The notes: generated from the letters alone by a model not told the origin. A DNA stretch of 6,956 nt from Acholeplasmatales bacterium (GCA_016282815.1 JAEELU010000129.1:1-6956); one strand, 5' to 3'. Positions 1 through 6,800 are shown, counted from the first letter of the stretch. Numbers and translations are program-made.

Positions 1-867
1 AAATGTATGCATAATATCAGCTAAATATACTGCACTTGTTTCAACAAAAGGTTCAGTTAAATCAAAATTAGATTGCTGAATGTAGCTCTTGATTGCAGTT
101 AAATCCTTATCTAAAGCATATAAAGCAACTGCAGTTTTAAATGTATCACCTATTGTTAAATTATCATATGATACATTATTATAAGTTGCCTTTATTGCAT
201 CTGGGAAAATATAATCTGAGTGGATAGAATATTCTAAATAATCAAGAGCACTATAGCCAAATAATAAATCATAAGGGATATATGCTGAATCCTTATATAT
301 TTCCTTCATTTTCTTATATGTGGAATAAATGATTTGATCAACCTTAATATCAGTTGCTGTCTTAGTTCCATAACCTGATTCTACTGTATTCCAGCACTCA
401 TTCTTAAATACAATTTCATCACCATCATCAAGTACAATTCCATCTACACCAACACTTGACATTTGACCATTTTCATATAATGCTAAAAAGTAACTAGGAT
501 CTACTACTGATTCTTCAAGTGATGTAATATAATGACCTGTATTACCTGTAGTATATGTTACTGTAAGATTATCATCAATATAGCTAAATAATGAATTCTT
601 ATCGGTAGTAGTTATATTTCTATTAAGTAATTCTTCTCCATCAATATCAATAACCTTTAATGTGTAATTAATTGAACTAGAATTTGATAAAGAAGCACTT
701 GAGCTTGAGCTAGCTGAACTGCTTTGAGATGATTGACTACTTGAGCTTGCTGGCTCTACTGTTTTTGTTGTTGAAGTGGACTGGCTAGTACCATTTCCGC
801 ATGAAGCAAGACCAAATGCTGTTAAAACAACTAAAGCAAAGCTTGCTAATATTTTAATTTTTTTCAT
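1..867 (-). CDS. DUF4430 (transcobalamin-like) surface lipoprotein, 3' end missing
   Basis: Open reading frame of 289 codons with no stop before the window edge; the C-terminus is cut off. Residues 1-23 are a type II signal peptide: KKIK, a hydrophobic stretch, and lipobox L-A-S-C with Cys23 as the lipidated residue. Residues 27-66 are a Ser/Thr-rich spacer typical of surface lipoproteins. Residues about 67-155 match DUF4430, the family related to the C-terminal beta domain of transcobalamin and intrinsic factor: GHYITSLEE at 111-119, YFLALYENG at 126-134, VGVDG at 139-143, and DDGDEIVF at 147-154. Residues 176-289 look largely helical with several Tyr/Leu-rich segments (for example IPYDLLFGYSALDYLEY), possibly alpha/alpha repeats. 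The start is ATG at 867, overlapping the end of metH by 14 bases, so it is almost certainly co-transcribed with the methionine genes. The lipoprotein and DUF4430 calls are secure; cobalamin binding is inferred from fold family and context. Other DUF4430 proteins are general surface adhesion or ligand-binding modules. Confidence 0.85.
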   Translation of the reverse strand, partial: MKKIKILASFALVVLTAFGLASCGNGTSQSTSTTKTVEPASSSSQSSQSSSASSSSSASLSNSSSINYTLKVIDIDGEELLNRNITTTDKNSLFSYIDDNLTVTYTTGNTGHYITSLEESVVDPSYFLALYENGQMSSVGVDGIVLDDGDEIVFKNECWNTVESGYGTKTATDIKVDQIIYSTYKKMKEIYKDSAYIPYDLLFGYSALDYLEYSIHSDYIFPDAIKATYNNVSYDNLTIGDTFKTAVALYALDKDLTAIKSYIQQSNFDLTEPFVETSAVYLADIMHTF

Positions 868-3184
868 TTAATAATTCCTCCATCATATTTACTAAACTTA
901 ATGCGTCCTTAGAATAATAGTCTGCATTAATTTCCTTTGCGATATTTTCTGTTACTACCGCACCGCCAACGAATATCTTGGCTTTTGTATTATTTTTACG
1001 TAAGGCTTTAATTGTATCCTCCATAGATAATACAGTGGTTGTCATTAGTGCTGATAAACCAATAGCGAAAGGATGATATTTATTATCTGCCTCTACTACC
1101 TTCTCTATTGGTGTATCCTTTCCTAAATCAATTACATCATATCCATATGATTCAAGTACAACCTTACATATATTCTTACCGATATCATGAACATCACCCT
1201 TGACAGTAGCCATCACAATAGTGGCCTTTTTCTTTTCTGATTTAGGGAATTTCTCACTTATTACAGCAAAAGCCTCCTTAGCTGCTTCAGCTGCGGATAT
1301 TAGCTGAGGTAAGAATAGCTTACCCTTTTCGTATAATGATCCTACATCACTTAATGCTTTAATAAGTATTTCATTAATAACAAATATAGGATCGTTAGCT
1401 TCTAATTCCTTTAATGTTAAATTCTTTATTTCAGGCTTTAGGCCTTTTTTTACTGCATCATACAATGTTAATGATTGTGGTGTAGCACTTATAACCTGGT
1501 TATCAGCATCCTGGAATGCATTAATATATTCATTACTTCCCTTATCTATTGCAAGTAATACATTATATGCCTTAATCGCATTCATCATTTCTGTATCAAG
1601 TGGATTCATGATAGGCATATTTAATCCTGCATACATCGCAAGTGATAGGAATGTTTTGTTTAATAGGCCTCTATTAGGTAAACCAAATGAAACATTTGAT
1701 ACACCTAGTGCTGTTTTAACACCTAATGTTCTTACTAAAGATAGACCCTTTAATGTTTCCTTTACTAAATCCTGCTCAGCACTTGCTGTTAAAACAAGTG
1801 TATCAATCATAATCTTTTCCTTAGGAATTCCATATGATTTAGCATATTCAATAATTCTTTTAGCTATTTCAAAGCGCTCCTCAGCAGTTTTAGGTACTCC
1901 ATTTTCATCTAGAGCTAAGCCTAATACAACCGCACCATATTTTTTAGCAAGAGGGAATACTCTATCCATTACTTCCTTTTCACCGTTAACACTATTTATT
2001 AGAGGAACGCCATTATAGTATCTTAATGCAATCTCTATAGCATCCTTGTTAGATGAATCAATCTGAATAGGTAAATCACAATACTCCTGTACCTTAACGA
2101 TAGCATTGTGCATTGTTGTTACCTCATCTATTTTAGGTACACCAACATTTAAATCTAGTAAATTAGCTCCTGCCTCAGCTTGCTTAATTGCTTCCTCAAC
2201 AAGATAATCATAATTTCCATCAATTAGAGCCTGCTTTAGCTTTTTCTTTCCAGTAGGATTTAATCTTTCTCCACAAACAAGTACATTGTTTATTTCAACT
2301 AAAACTGATTGTGAATTAATAATTGTTTTATAGCCTACTTCCTTTCTATTAACCCTTAATCCCTTATATTTACTAATACCATTAATAAATTCAGGATTAG
2401 TACCGCAGCAACCACCAATTACTGATACACCCATCTCAACATAAAGCTTCATATATTCATCAAATTCTTCAAATGATAAATCATAATATGTTTTACCATT
2501 CTTAAGCTTTGGTAAGCCTCTATTTGGTTGAATAATAATTGGCTTATGAGCATTATCTATAAACTTCTCAATAATAGGCTTTAATTCCTTAGGACCAAGT
2601 GAGCAGTTAACACCAAGGCAATCTACACCTAATCCCTCAAGGGTATTAATTACTATTTCTGGTGTTGATCCTGTTAGGGTTCTTTGTGATGAATCAAATG
2701 TCATAGTAGCGAATACAGGCTTATCACTATTTTCCTTAACTGCAAGTATAGCGGCCTTTATTTCATATAAATCAGAAAATGTCTCTAATATATATCCATC
2801 AACTAAATCCCTAGTTATTTCTACTATTTCCTTATAATTGTTATAGCAATCATCAAATTCTAAATCCCCTAATGGCTTTAGCATTTTACCAGTAGGGCCA
2901 ATATCAAAGAACACTAGCTTACCAGTAGATCTAGCATTATCTATAGCCTTAATAGCTAATTCCTTAATATCATATGTACCCTTATACTTTAGTCTTGATA
3001 AACCAAATGTATTAGTAGTAATAATATCAGAATTAGAATATGATTTATGAATATTCTTTATTTCCTCACTATGAGTTATATTTAAATCCTCAGGTATTAA
3101 ATGAGATAATCCTATTTTTTCTATCTCACTACCCATACCACCATCAAATAATAATATCTTTTTTCCTAATTCATCTAGTAGCAC
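854..3184 (-). CDS. metH: Cobalamin-dependent methionine synthase, short form without reactivation domain
   Basis: Transfers the methyl group of 5-methyltetrahydrofolate to homocysteine via methylcobalamin; cytoplasmic. The 776 residues hold four modules. The homocysteine-binding barrel (about 1-285) has DGGMGS near 14 and zinc ligands at Cys194 (GVNC) and Cys259-Cys260 (GGCCGTNP). The pterin-binding domain (about 300-560) has GERLNPTG at 305-312, IDSSN at 375-379 and GVSNVSFGLP at 494-503. The helical cobalamin cap covers about 575-650. The cobalamin-binding domain (about 652-776) has GDVHDIGKN at 663-671, where His666 is the expected lower axial ligand, and FVGGA near 738. The C-terminal reactivation domain of the roughly 1,200-residue E. 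coli enzyme is absent and is encoded by the gene just upstream. The length matches the short MetH of Thermotoga and many Bacillota. The start is GTG at 3184, set by a strong ribosome binding site; it overlaps the upstream gene by 10 bases and the downstream lipoprotein by 14. All key residues seen are intact. Confidence 0.97.
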   Translation of the reverse strand: MLLDELGKKILLFDGGMGSEIEKIGLSHLIPEDLNITHSEEIKNIHKSYSNSDIITTNTFGLSRLKYKGTYDIKELAIKAIDNARSTGKLVFFDIGPTGKMLKPLGDLEFDDCYNNYKEIVEITRDLVDGYILETFSDLYEIKAAILAVKENSDKPVFATMTFDSSQRTLTGSTPEIVINTLEGLGVDCLGVNCSLGPKELKPIIEKFIDNAHKPIIIQPNRGLPKLKNGKTYYDLSFEEFDEYMKLYVEMGVSVIGGCCGTNPEFINGISKYKGLRVNRKEVGYKTIINSQSVLVEINNVLVCGERLNPTGKKKLKQALIDGNYDYLVEEAIKQAEAGANLLDLNVGVPKIDEVTTMHNAIVKVQEYCDLPIQIDSSNKDAIEIALRYYNGVPLINSVNGEKEVMDRVFPLAKKYGAVVLGLALDENGVPKTAEERFEIAKRIIEYAKSYGIPKEKIMIDTLVLTASAEQDLVKETLKGLSLVRTLGVKTALGVSNVSFGLPNRGLLNKTFLSLAMYAGLNMPIMNPLDTEMMNAIKAYNVLLAIDKGSNEYINAFQDADNQVISATPQSLTLYDAVKKGLKPEIKNLTLKELEANDPIFVINEILIKALSDVGSLYEKGKLFLPQLISAAEAAKEAFAVISEKFPKSEKKKATIVMATVKGDVHDIGKNICKVVLESYGYDVIDLGKDTPIEKVVEADNKYHPFAIGLSALMTTTVLSMEDTIKALRKNNTKAKIFVGGAVVTENIAKEINADYYSKDALSLVNMMEELLNEKN
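877..881 (-). promoter_or_regulatory. Ribosome binding site of the DUF4430 lipoprotein, inside metH
   Basis: GGAGG on the minus strand, 9 bases upstream of the ATG at 867. It lies within the last codons of metH, which fixes the lipoprotein start and implies translation coupled to metH. Confidence 0.8.
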
Positions 3185-3789
3185 GTTCTACCCTCCTTAA
3201 TGTATAAGCATTTTTCCTTTAGTACACAATTACCACAGGCTTTTTTTCTTTCTACTCCAAAGCCAATAAGACCACACATCGTCTTTTGTGGAACCATTAG
3301 ATTTGAATCTAATATTCTAACACCAATTGACTCTGGCTTTAAATACTTAAATATCTCCTTTAAATCATCAGTAGATGTTCCCTGATATCCAGGAGAAAAT
3401 CTATAGGTTCTAGGTGATTCAAAGCTATTTTCATATTCATCAGACATATATTCTAAATAAGCACTTGATGCACTATCGAATATATACATTTTTGTTAAAT
3501 CTATTTTTGAATAATATTTAATTCTATCATCTATTCTTTTTCCTAATGTCATTAAAACTAAATAGTATTTAGTAGTATCCTTTAGAAATAGCTGATACGC
3601 AATATTATTGTTTATAAAATCTAGATTATAATCAAATTCCTGATAAATATACTTAAATTGGCTTAAGGCTATTACCTCATCTAGAGCTTCCTTAATCCTT
3701 TTATCTAATTCCTCTGTATGAGGGATATTATGATAATCCAAATATGAATATGTAATATTAATTAGCTTTGAATAATTCACTGAAGACAT
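3175..3789 (-). CDS. Stand-alone methionine synthase reactivation-domain protein
   Basis: Encodes 204 residues resembling the C-terminal S-adenosylmethionine-binding reactivation domain of MetH. In the E. coli enzyme this domain supports reductive methylation of the inactive cob(II)alamin form. Visible family features are TLGKRID at 81-87, the DSASSAYLE segment at 105-113, and R130-F-S-P-G-Y135, corresponding to the SAM-binding RxxPGY motif of E. coli MetH. GVRILDSNLMVPQKT at 156-170 is the conserved region after the SAM site. The C-terminus carries Cys172 and a cluster at 185, 188, 194 and 203 (CxxC-x5-C-x8-C), which may bind metal; this tail is seen in detached versions of the domain and not in E. 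coli MetH. The ATG at 3789 lies within metF (32-base overlap) with GAGG 7 bases upstream; the end overlaps metH by 10 bases. The adjacent short MetH is its obvious partner. Confidence 0.9.
   Translation of the reverse strand: MSSVNYSKLINITYSYLDYHNIPHTEELDKRIKEALDEVIALSQFKYIYQEFDYNLDFINNNIAYQLFLKDTTKYYLVLMTLGKRIDDRIKYYSKIDLTKMYIFDSASSAYLEYMSDEYENSFESPRTYRFSPGYQGTSTDDLKEIFKYLKPESIGVRILDSNLMVPQKTMCGLIGFGVERKKACGNCVLKEKCLYIKEGRTCY
3191..3198 (-). promoter_or_regulatory. Ribosome binding site deciding the GTG start of metH
   Basis: AAGGAGGG on the minus strand, 6 bases upstream of the GTG at 3184-3182. No ATG is suitably placed, so the GTG start is well supported. The site lies inside the end of the reactivation-domain gene. 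Confidence 0.85.
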
Positions 3790-4636
3790 TTTCTAACCTC
3801 GAAATAATTTCCTTAGCTGTAATAGCATTATTCATAACATATAAATGAATACCTGGAGCTCCCTTAGCAATTAAATCCATTATTTGGTATACCGCATAAT
3901 TAATACCAATTTCTCTAAATACCTTAGGATTATCCTTATACACCTCTAGCATATTTCTAAATCCTAAAGGAATTGTAGAACCACACATTTCCTTTATTCT
4001 TTTAATGCTCTTAGGTGATAATAGTGGCATTATACCAGGAATGATTGGTGATTTAATACCTATCTTTCTCGCTTCATTTACTAAACGATAATAATATTCA
4101 TTATCATAAAATATCTGAGTGATAAAGAATTTAGCACCACATTCCTCCTTCTTCTTCATGTATTGTAAATCATCATATAATGATTCAGATTCTATGTGTC
4201 CCTCTGGGTAACAAGCACCAGCTAAGCTAAAATCATATTTACCTAAATATGTCATTAAATCTGTAGCGTGCTTAAATACCTTACAATAGTCATCATTATA
4301 ATCAAGAGGCTTATCTCCTCTTAATGCTAGGATATTTTCTATATTCTTTTCCTTTAAATCAGCGGCGATACTATCAATATCCTCGTATGTTGATGGTCCA
4401 CCTGTTAAATGGGCAAGAGGCTCAACACCAAGTGATTTAATATAAGCAGCGATTTCTGCGTTACTTTTACGATTTGTACCACCAGCACCATATGTTACTG
4501 ATATAAAATCTGGATTAAATGTTTTTAATTCTCTTATTGTATCAAATAGCTTGTCTATTTCCTCATCGTATTTTTTAGGAGGGAATACCTCAAACGATAA
4601 TGTTCTTTTTTTGTTTAATATCTCTTCTATTTTCAT
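3758..4636 (-). CDS. metF: 5,10-methylenetetrahydrofolate reductase
   Basis: FAD-dependent cytoplasmic enzyme that reduces 5,10-methylene-THF to 5-methyl-THF, the methyl donor for MetH. The 292 residues match the usual bacterial length and form a single barrel domain. Motifs in order: SFEVFPPK at 14-21 with the catalytic Glu16; SVTYGAGGTNR at 46-56; LAHLT at 74-78; NILALRGD at 101-108, where Asp108 corresponds to the flavin-tuning Asp120 of E. coli MetF; FFITQIFYD at 170-178 with the folate-contacting Gln174; PGIMPL at 200-205; and GAPGIHLYVMN at 259-269. The start is ATG at 4636, with GGAGG 7 bases upstream (4644-4648). It is the first gene of the chain metF, reactivation protein, metH, DUF4430 lipoprotein, overlapping the next gene by 32 bases. 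No residue anomalies were seen. Confidence 0.97.
   Translation of the reverse strand: MKIEEILNKKRTLSFEVFPPKKYDEEIDKLFDTIRELKTFNPDFISVTYGAGGTNRKSNAEIAAYIKSLGVEPLAHLTGGPSTYEDIDSIAADLKEKNIENILALRGDKPLDYNDDYCKVFKHATDLMTYLGKYDFSLAGACYPEGHIESESLYDDLQYMKKKEECGAKFFITQIFYDNEYYYRLVNEARKIGIKSPIIPGIMPLLSPKSIKRIKEMCGSTIPLGFRNMLEVYKDNPKVFREIGINYAVYQIMDLIAKGAPGIHLYVMNNAITAKEIISRLENVFSELFKAN
3797..3800 (-). promoter_or_regulatory. Ribosome binding site of the reactivation-domain gene
   Basis: GAGG on the minus strand, 7 bases before the ATG at 3789 and inside the metF coding region. It is weaker than the sites of metF and metH, which suggests lower output or coupling to metF translation. Confidence 0.6.
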
Positions 4637-4643
4637 AATAATA

Positions 4644-4648
4644 CCTCC
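4644..4648 (-). promoter_or_regulatory. Ribosome binding site of metF
   Basis: GGAGG on the minus strand, 7 bases upstream of the ATG at 4636; this is the only one of the four genes in the operon whose binding site lies outside a coding region. Confidence 0.8.
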
Positions 4649-4691
4649 AGAATATATCAGTGCTAGTCACTTGTTTATATTATATATTTAT

Positions 4692-4721
4692 AATATACAA
4701 CTATAAAATATAAAAAATCAA
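4692..4721 (-). promoter_or_regulatory. Probable promoter of the metF-metH-lipoprotein operon
   Basis: On the minus strand, TTGATT (4716-4721) and TATATT (4692-4697) are separated by 18 bases. This would put the transcript start near 4685 and give a leader of about 48 bases before metF. The region is so AT-rich that other -10 boxes are possible, including a perfect TATAAT at 4679-4684 without a good -35. The leader carries a weak inverted repeat, AGTG-N5-CACT at 4659-4671. I see no S-box, T-box or cobalamin riboswitch; the leader is too short for any of them. Confidence 0.45.
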
Positions 4722-4729
4722 TAGTTTGG

Positions 4730-4746
4730 TATAGCTTTAAGCTATA
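4730..4746. repeat. 17-base palindrome upstream of the met operon promoter
   Basis: TATAGCTT-T-AAGCTATA is a perfect inverted repeat of 8-base arms around a single base. It lies between the esterase terminator and the probable -35 box of the metF operon, centred about 53 bases upstream of the inferred transcript start. The symmetry and position suit a dimeric activator site, but it could be chance in AT-rich sequence. Confidence 0.45.
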
Positions 4747-4751
4747 GCAAG

Positions 4752-4774
4752 AAAAAAAGAGGCCTAAGCCTCTT
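4752..4774 (-). terminator. Rho-independent terminator of the esterase-like gene
   Basis: In transcript sense the stem is AAGAGGC, loop TTAG, GCCTCTT, followed by a continuous T-run down to 4752. The 7-bp stem is perfect and begins within the stop codon of the gene (4773-4775). It separates the esterase-like gene from the met operon. The plus-strand reading lacks a downstream T-run, so it works mainly in the minus direction. Confidence 0.9.
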
Positions 4775-6743
4775 AATCGAAGTATTCAATTATAATTGCG
4801 TATATGTATACACCCTTATTAGCTGAACCTAGCTGATATGTTCCTGCTTCGATGTTATTCTTTGTTGTGATAGATATTGTGCCTTTTGCATCAAATGTAT
4901 CTACCTCCTGTTTAGATGCTGTAACCATCTTAACAATTCTATCATCAGAGCCTGTTGATTTAGCAACAACTGTGATTGATGCAGTCTTTGTAGTAGTTAT
5001 TTCTAAATATCTATTTGTTCCAAATGTTGCAGCACCACCCATAGATAATGATTTTGTTGTTGTGTATTCTTCTTCATTATATTCGAATTTTACACCAGGC
5101 ATTACAGTGATAGCCTTACCTGTTGCTCCTACAATCTTAACACCATTTAATACTACTTCAGAAGTTATATTATCATTTTCTGCTTGAGATAAACCGGATG
5201 GATCAAATACAATTACCTCTGTTGGAACAGGCTTATTAGCTACCTCAAGTAATCTTACCTCTTCCTCGTATTCTGTTAGTGAATCTATGTTAGTAACCTG
5301 ACTTAAATCGTCAACGTTAATTAATACAAATTTTGCCCTAATAGCTTCACATGCTTCTTTTACTTGTAGATAATTTTCTTGAGTTACGGTAGGGAAGTTT
5401 GTAACCATTTCTGTTATCTTATTAGTAACTATTGCAGGATCAGGATAGCTAAAGCTTGGATCCTTAACATTAATAGAGGAGAACATATTATATAACTTAT
5501 TAGCTGTTTCCTTATGCATTAGGTTTGAATGAGCTATATAGCTCTCGGGTGTGGTAAGAATGGAATGGGTAAAAGAAATTGCCTCATTTTCCTTTCCCTT
5601 AGCATTCTCAGAAACAAATGCCTTTAAGTGCTCTGCCACCTTTCCTGCTGTTAGGTATGCACCAAATTTATTATAATGTGTAGCTTCTTTAGTAGCTTTA
5701 CCGTACTCAGTATCAAATCCCTGAGGCCAATCGCCACTATTGCTATTAGAGCCTGATGAATCCTTTAAGGCCATAATGTAATTTGCTTCACTTTGAGTAA
5801 GTGTTTCAAGCATATTCTTTGTGTCCTCAAATAAATCAATTAGTAGACAGTTCTCTTCGTTTGCTAGCTGTCTAACTGCCTTTACATATGCGAAATCAGT
5901 ACCATGTAGTCCAGGACCACTCTTAAGTGTACCATCAGTATTAAATGATACTCTAGCAACTGGTGTAACTAAAACTGGTGTTGCACCCTTTGATCTAGCA
6001 AAATCAATATATTGCTTTAGGAACCACTTATATGTTCCACCACTAGAATATTCATAATAATCATTTCCATACTTAGAAACTGAATTTGCTAAATAGCTAG
6101 TTAAAACACTGCTATAATCAGCCATCTTTGTTTTTACGGTACTGCTTACTGAAGCTTCAGTTGCACTACCACCTTGCTTTACAATTGTTGTTTTAGTACC
6201 TGGTGTAGTTGGATAAATACCATTTACTGGCTCACCAAGTGGCACCATTCTTTCCGCTAAAGAGTTAGCTGCCTTTGTATCATCATCATTATGACCAAAT
6301 TGGATAAATAAATAATCTCCAGCCTTTATTTCATCACCGATTGAATTACCACCATTTTCACTAAATGTATAAGTACTTCCCTCGTTATCATATAATCTTC
6401 CTTCATTTATAAATGATCTAGAACTTCTTCCACCCTGCGCACAGTTCTTTACTGTTATATTATCATCTAGGAATAAATCCAAATATTGACCCCAACCACC
6501 AATATACTGCTTATCAGTATATGTTTTAACAGTTGAATCACCTGCTAAAAATATAGTAGCCTCACTATCGTTATTCACAAAGCTTGTAGATTGACTAGGC
6601 TCTACAGCACTTGATGATGGTGTATTAGTTGGTGTTGATGTCGATTGACTTACTGATTCAGATGTAGCCGCACCACTATTTTGGCATGCAGCAAGACCTA
6701 ATATTCCAACGCCTAAAAAACATAAAACTCCTTTTAATTTCAT
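4773..6743 (-). CDS. Secreted SGNH/GDSL esterase lipoprotein, rhamnogalacturonan acetylesterase-like
   Basis: A 656-residue surface lipoprotein. The signal peptide ends in lipobox L-A-A-C with Cys20, followed by a Ser/Thr/Pro-rich spacer at about 23-58. Residues about 61-378 form an SGNH hydrolase domain of the rhamnogalacturonan acetylesterase (CE12-like) type: block I IFLAGDSTV at 64-72 with nucleophile Ser70, block II NCAQGGRSSRSF at 100-111, block III FGHND at 149-153 with Asn152, and block V EATHYNKFGA at 353-362 with catalytic His356. Relative to the usual DxxH, the acid position is Glu353. The domain has a Tyr/Ser/Gly-rich insertion at about 175-240. Residues about 385-500 are helical, resembling small FIVAR-like spacer bundles. 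Residues about 505-656 are beta-rich with R578-Y-L-E-I, DRIV and a C-terminal AGTYQLGS...GVYIYAI pattern, as in carbohydrate-binding modules attached to pectin-active enzymes. Predicted role: removing acetyl groups from polysaccharide at the cell surface. The substrate is inferred. ATG at 6743 with GAGGAG 7 bases upstream; apparently monocistronic. Confidence 0.88.
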   Translation of the reverse strand: MKLKGVLCFLGVGILGLAACQNSGAATSESVSQSTSTPTNTPSSSAVEPSQSTSFVNNDSEATIFLAGDSTVKTYTDKQYIGGWGQYLDLFLDDNITVKNCAQGGRSSRSFINEGRLYDNEGSTYTFSENGGNSIGDEIKAGDYLFIQFGHNDDDTKAANSLAERMVPLGEPVNGIYPTTPGTKTTIVKQGGSATEASVSSTVKTKMADYSSVLTSYLANSVSKYGNDYYEYSSGGTYKWFLKQYIDFARSKGATPVLVTPVARVSFNTDGTLKSGPGLHGTDFAYVKAVRQLANEENCLLIDLFEDTKNMLETLTQSEANYIMALKDSSGSNSNSGDWPQGFDTEYGKATKEATHYNKFGAYLTAGKVAEHLKAFVSENAKGKENEAISFTHSILTTPESYIAHSNLMHKETANKLYNMFSSINVKDPSFSYPDPAIVTNKITEMVTNFPTVTQENYLQVKEACEAIRAKFVLINVDDLSQVTNIDSLTEYEEEVRLLEVANKPVPTEVIVFDPSGLSQAENDNITSEVVLNGVKIVGATGKAITVMPGVKFEYNEEEYTTTKSLSMGGAATFGTNRYLEITTTKTASITVVAKSTGSDDRIVKMVTASKQEVDTFDAKGTISITTKNNIEAGTYQLGSANKGVYIYAIIIEYFD

Positions 6744-6750
6744 TTTAAGT

Positions 6751-6756
6751 CTCCTC
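6751..6756 (-). promoter_or_regulatory. Ribosome binding site of the esterase-like gene
   Basis: GAGGAG on the minus strand, 7 bases upstream of the ATG at 6743. It supports the start that yields the complete lipoprotein signal peptide. Confidence 0.8.
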
Positions 6757-6771
6757 GCTTTCCTTGTTTAA

Positions 6772-6800
6772 ATTATTGCATAATAAAACCACTAAAAGAA
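6772..6800 (-). promoter_or_regulatory. Probable extended -10 promoter of the esterase-like gene
   Basis: On the minus strand, AATAAT (6772-6777) is preceded by TG one base away (6779-6780), forming an extended -10 element. A poor -35, TTCTTT (6795-6800), lies 17 bases upstream. The inferred transcript start is near 6765, giving a leader of about 22 bases that includes the ribosome binding site. The alternative -35 TTGTCA (6811-6816) has no -10 at a good distance. Confidence 0.45.

Noticed and set aside
650..790. Repetitive agct/tgag-rich DNA that looks like a tandem repeat
   Set aside because: It is explained by the codons of the Ser-rich lipoprotein spacer (residues 27-66); there is no regular repeat unit.
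1608..2018. Plus-strand open frame of 136 codons inside metH
   Set aside because: It is antisense to the pterin-binding domain of a clearly real metH and its product resembles no family I recognise; treated as a shadow.
3200..3385. Plus-strand open frame of 61 codons
   Set aside because: It lies entirely antisense to the conserved C-terminal part of the reactivation-domain gene, and its product resembles no family I recognise.
4679..4684. Perfect TATAAT on the minus strand as the main -10 of the met operon
   Set aside because: No recognisable -35 lies 16-18 bases upstream; kept only as an alternative to TTGATT/TATATT.
4637..4751. Possible S-box, T-box or cobalamin riboswitch before metF
   Set aside because: The space is too short and I find no conserved core elements or leader terminator; only small palindromes are visible.
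4852..5187. Plus-strand open frame of 111 codons, rich in hydrophobic residues
   Set aside because: Antisense to Thr/Val-rich codons of the esterase C-terminal beta domain, which produces apparent hydrophobicity; treated as a shadow rather than a membrane protein.
5821..6057. Plus-strand open frame of 78 codons
   Set aside because: Antisense to the SGNH domain of the esterase-like gene, and its product resembles no family I recognise.
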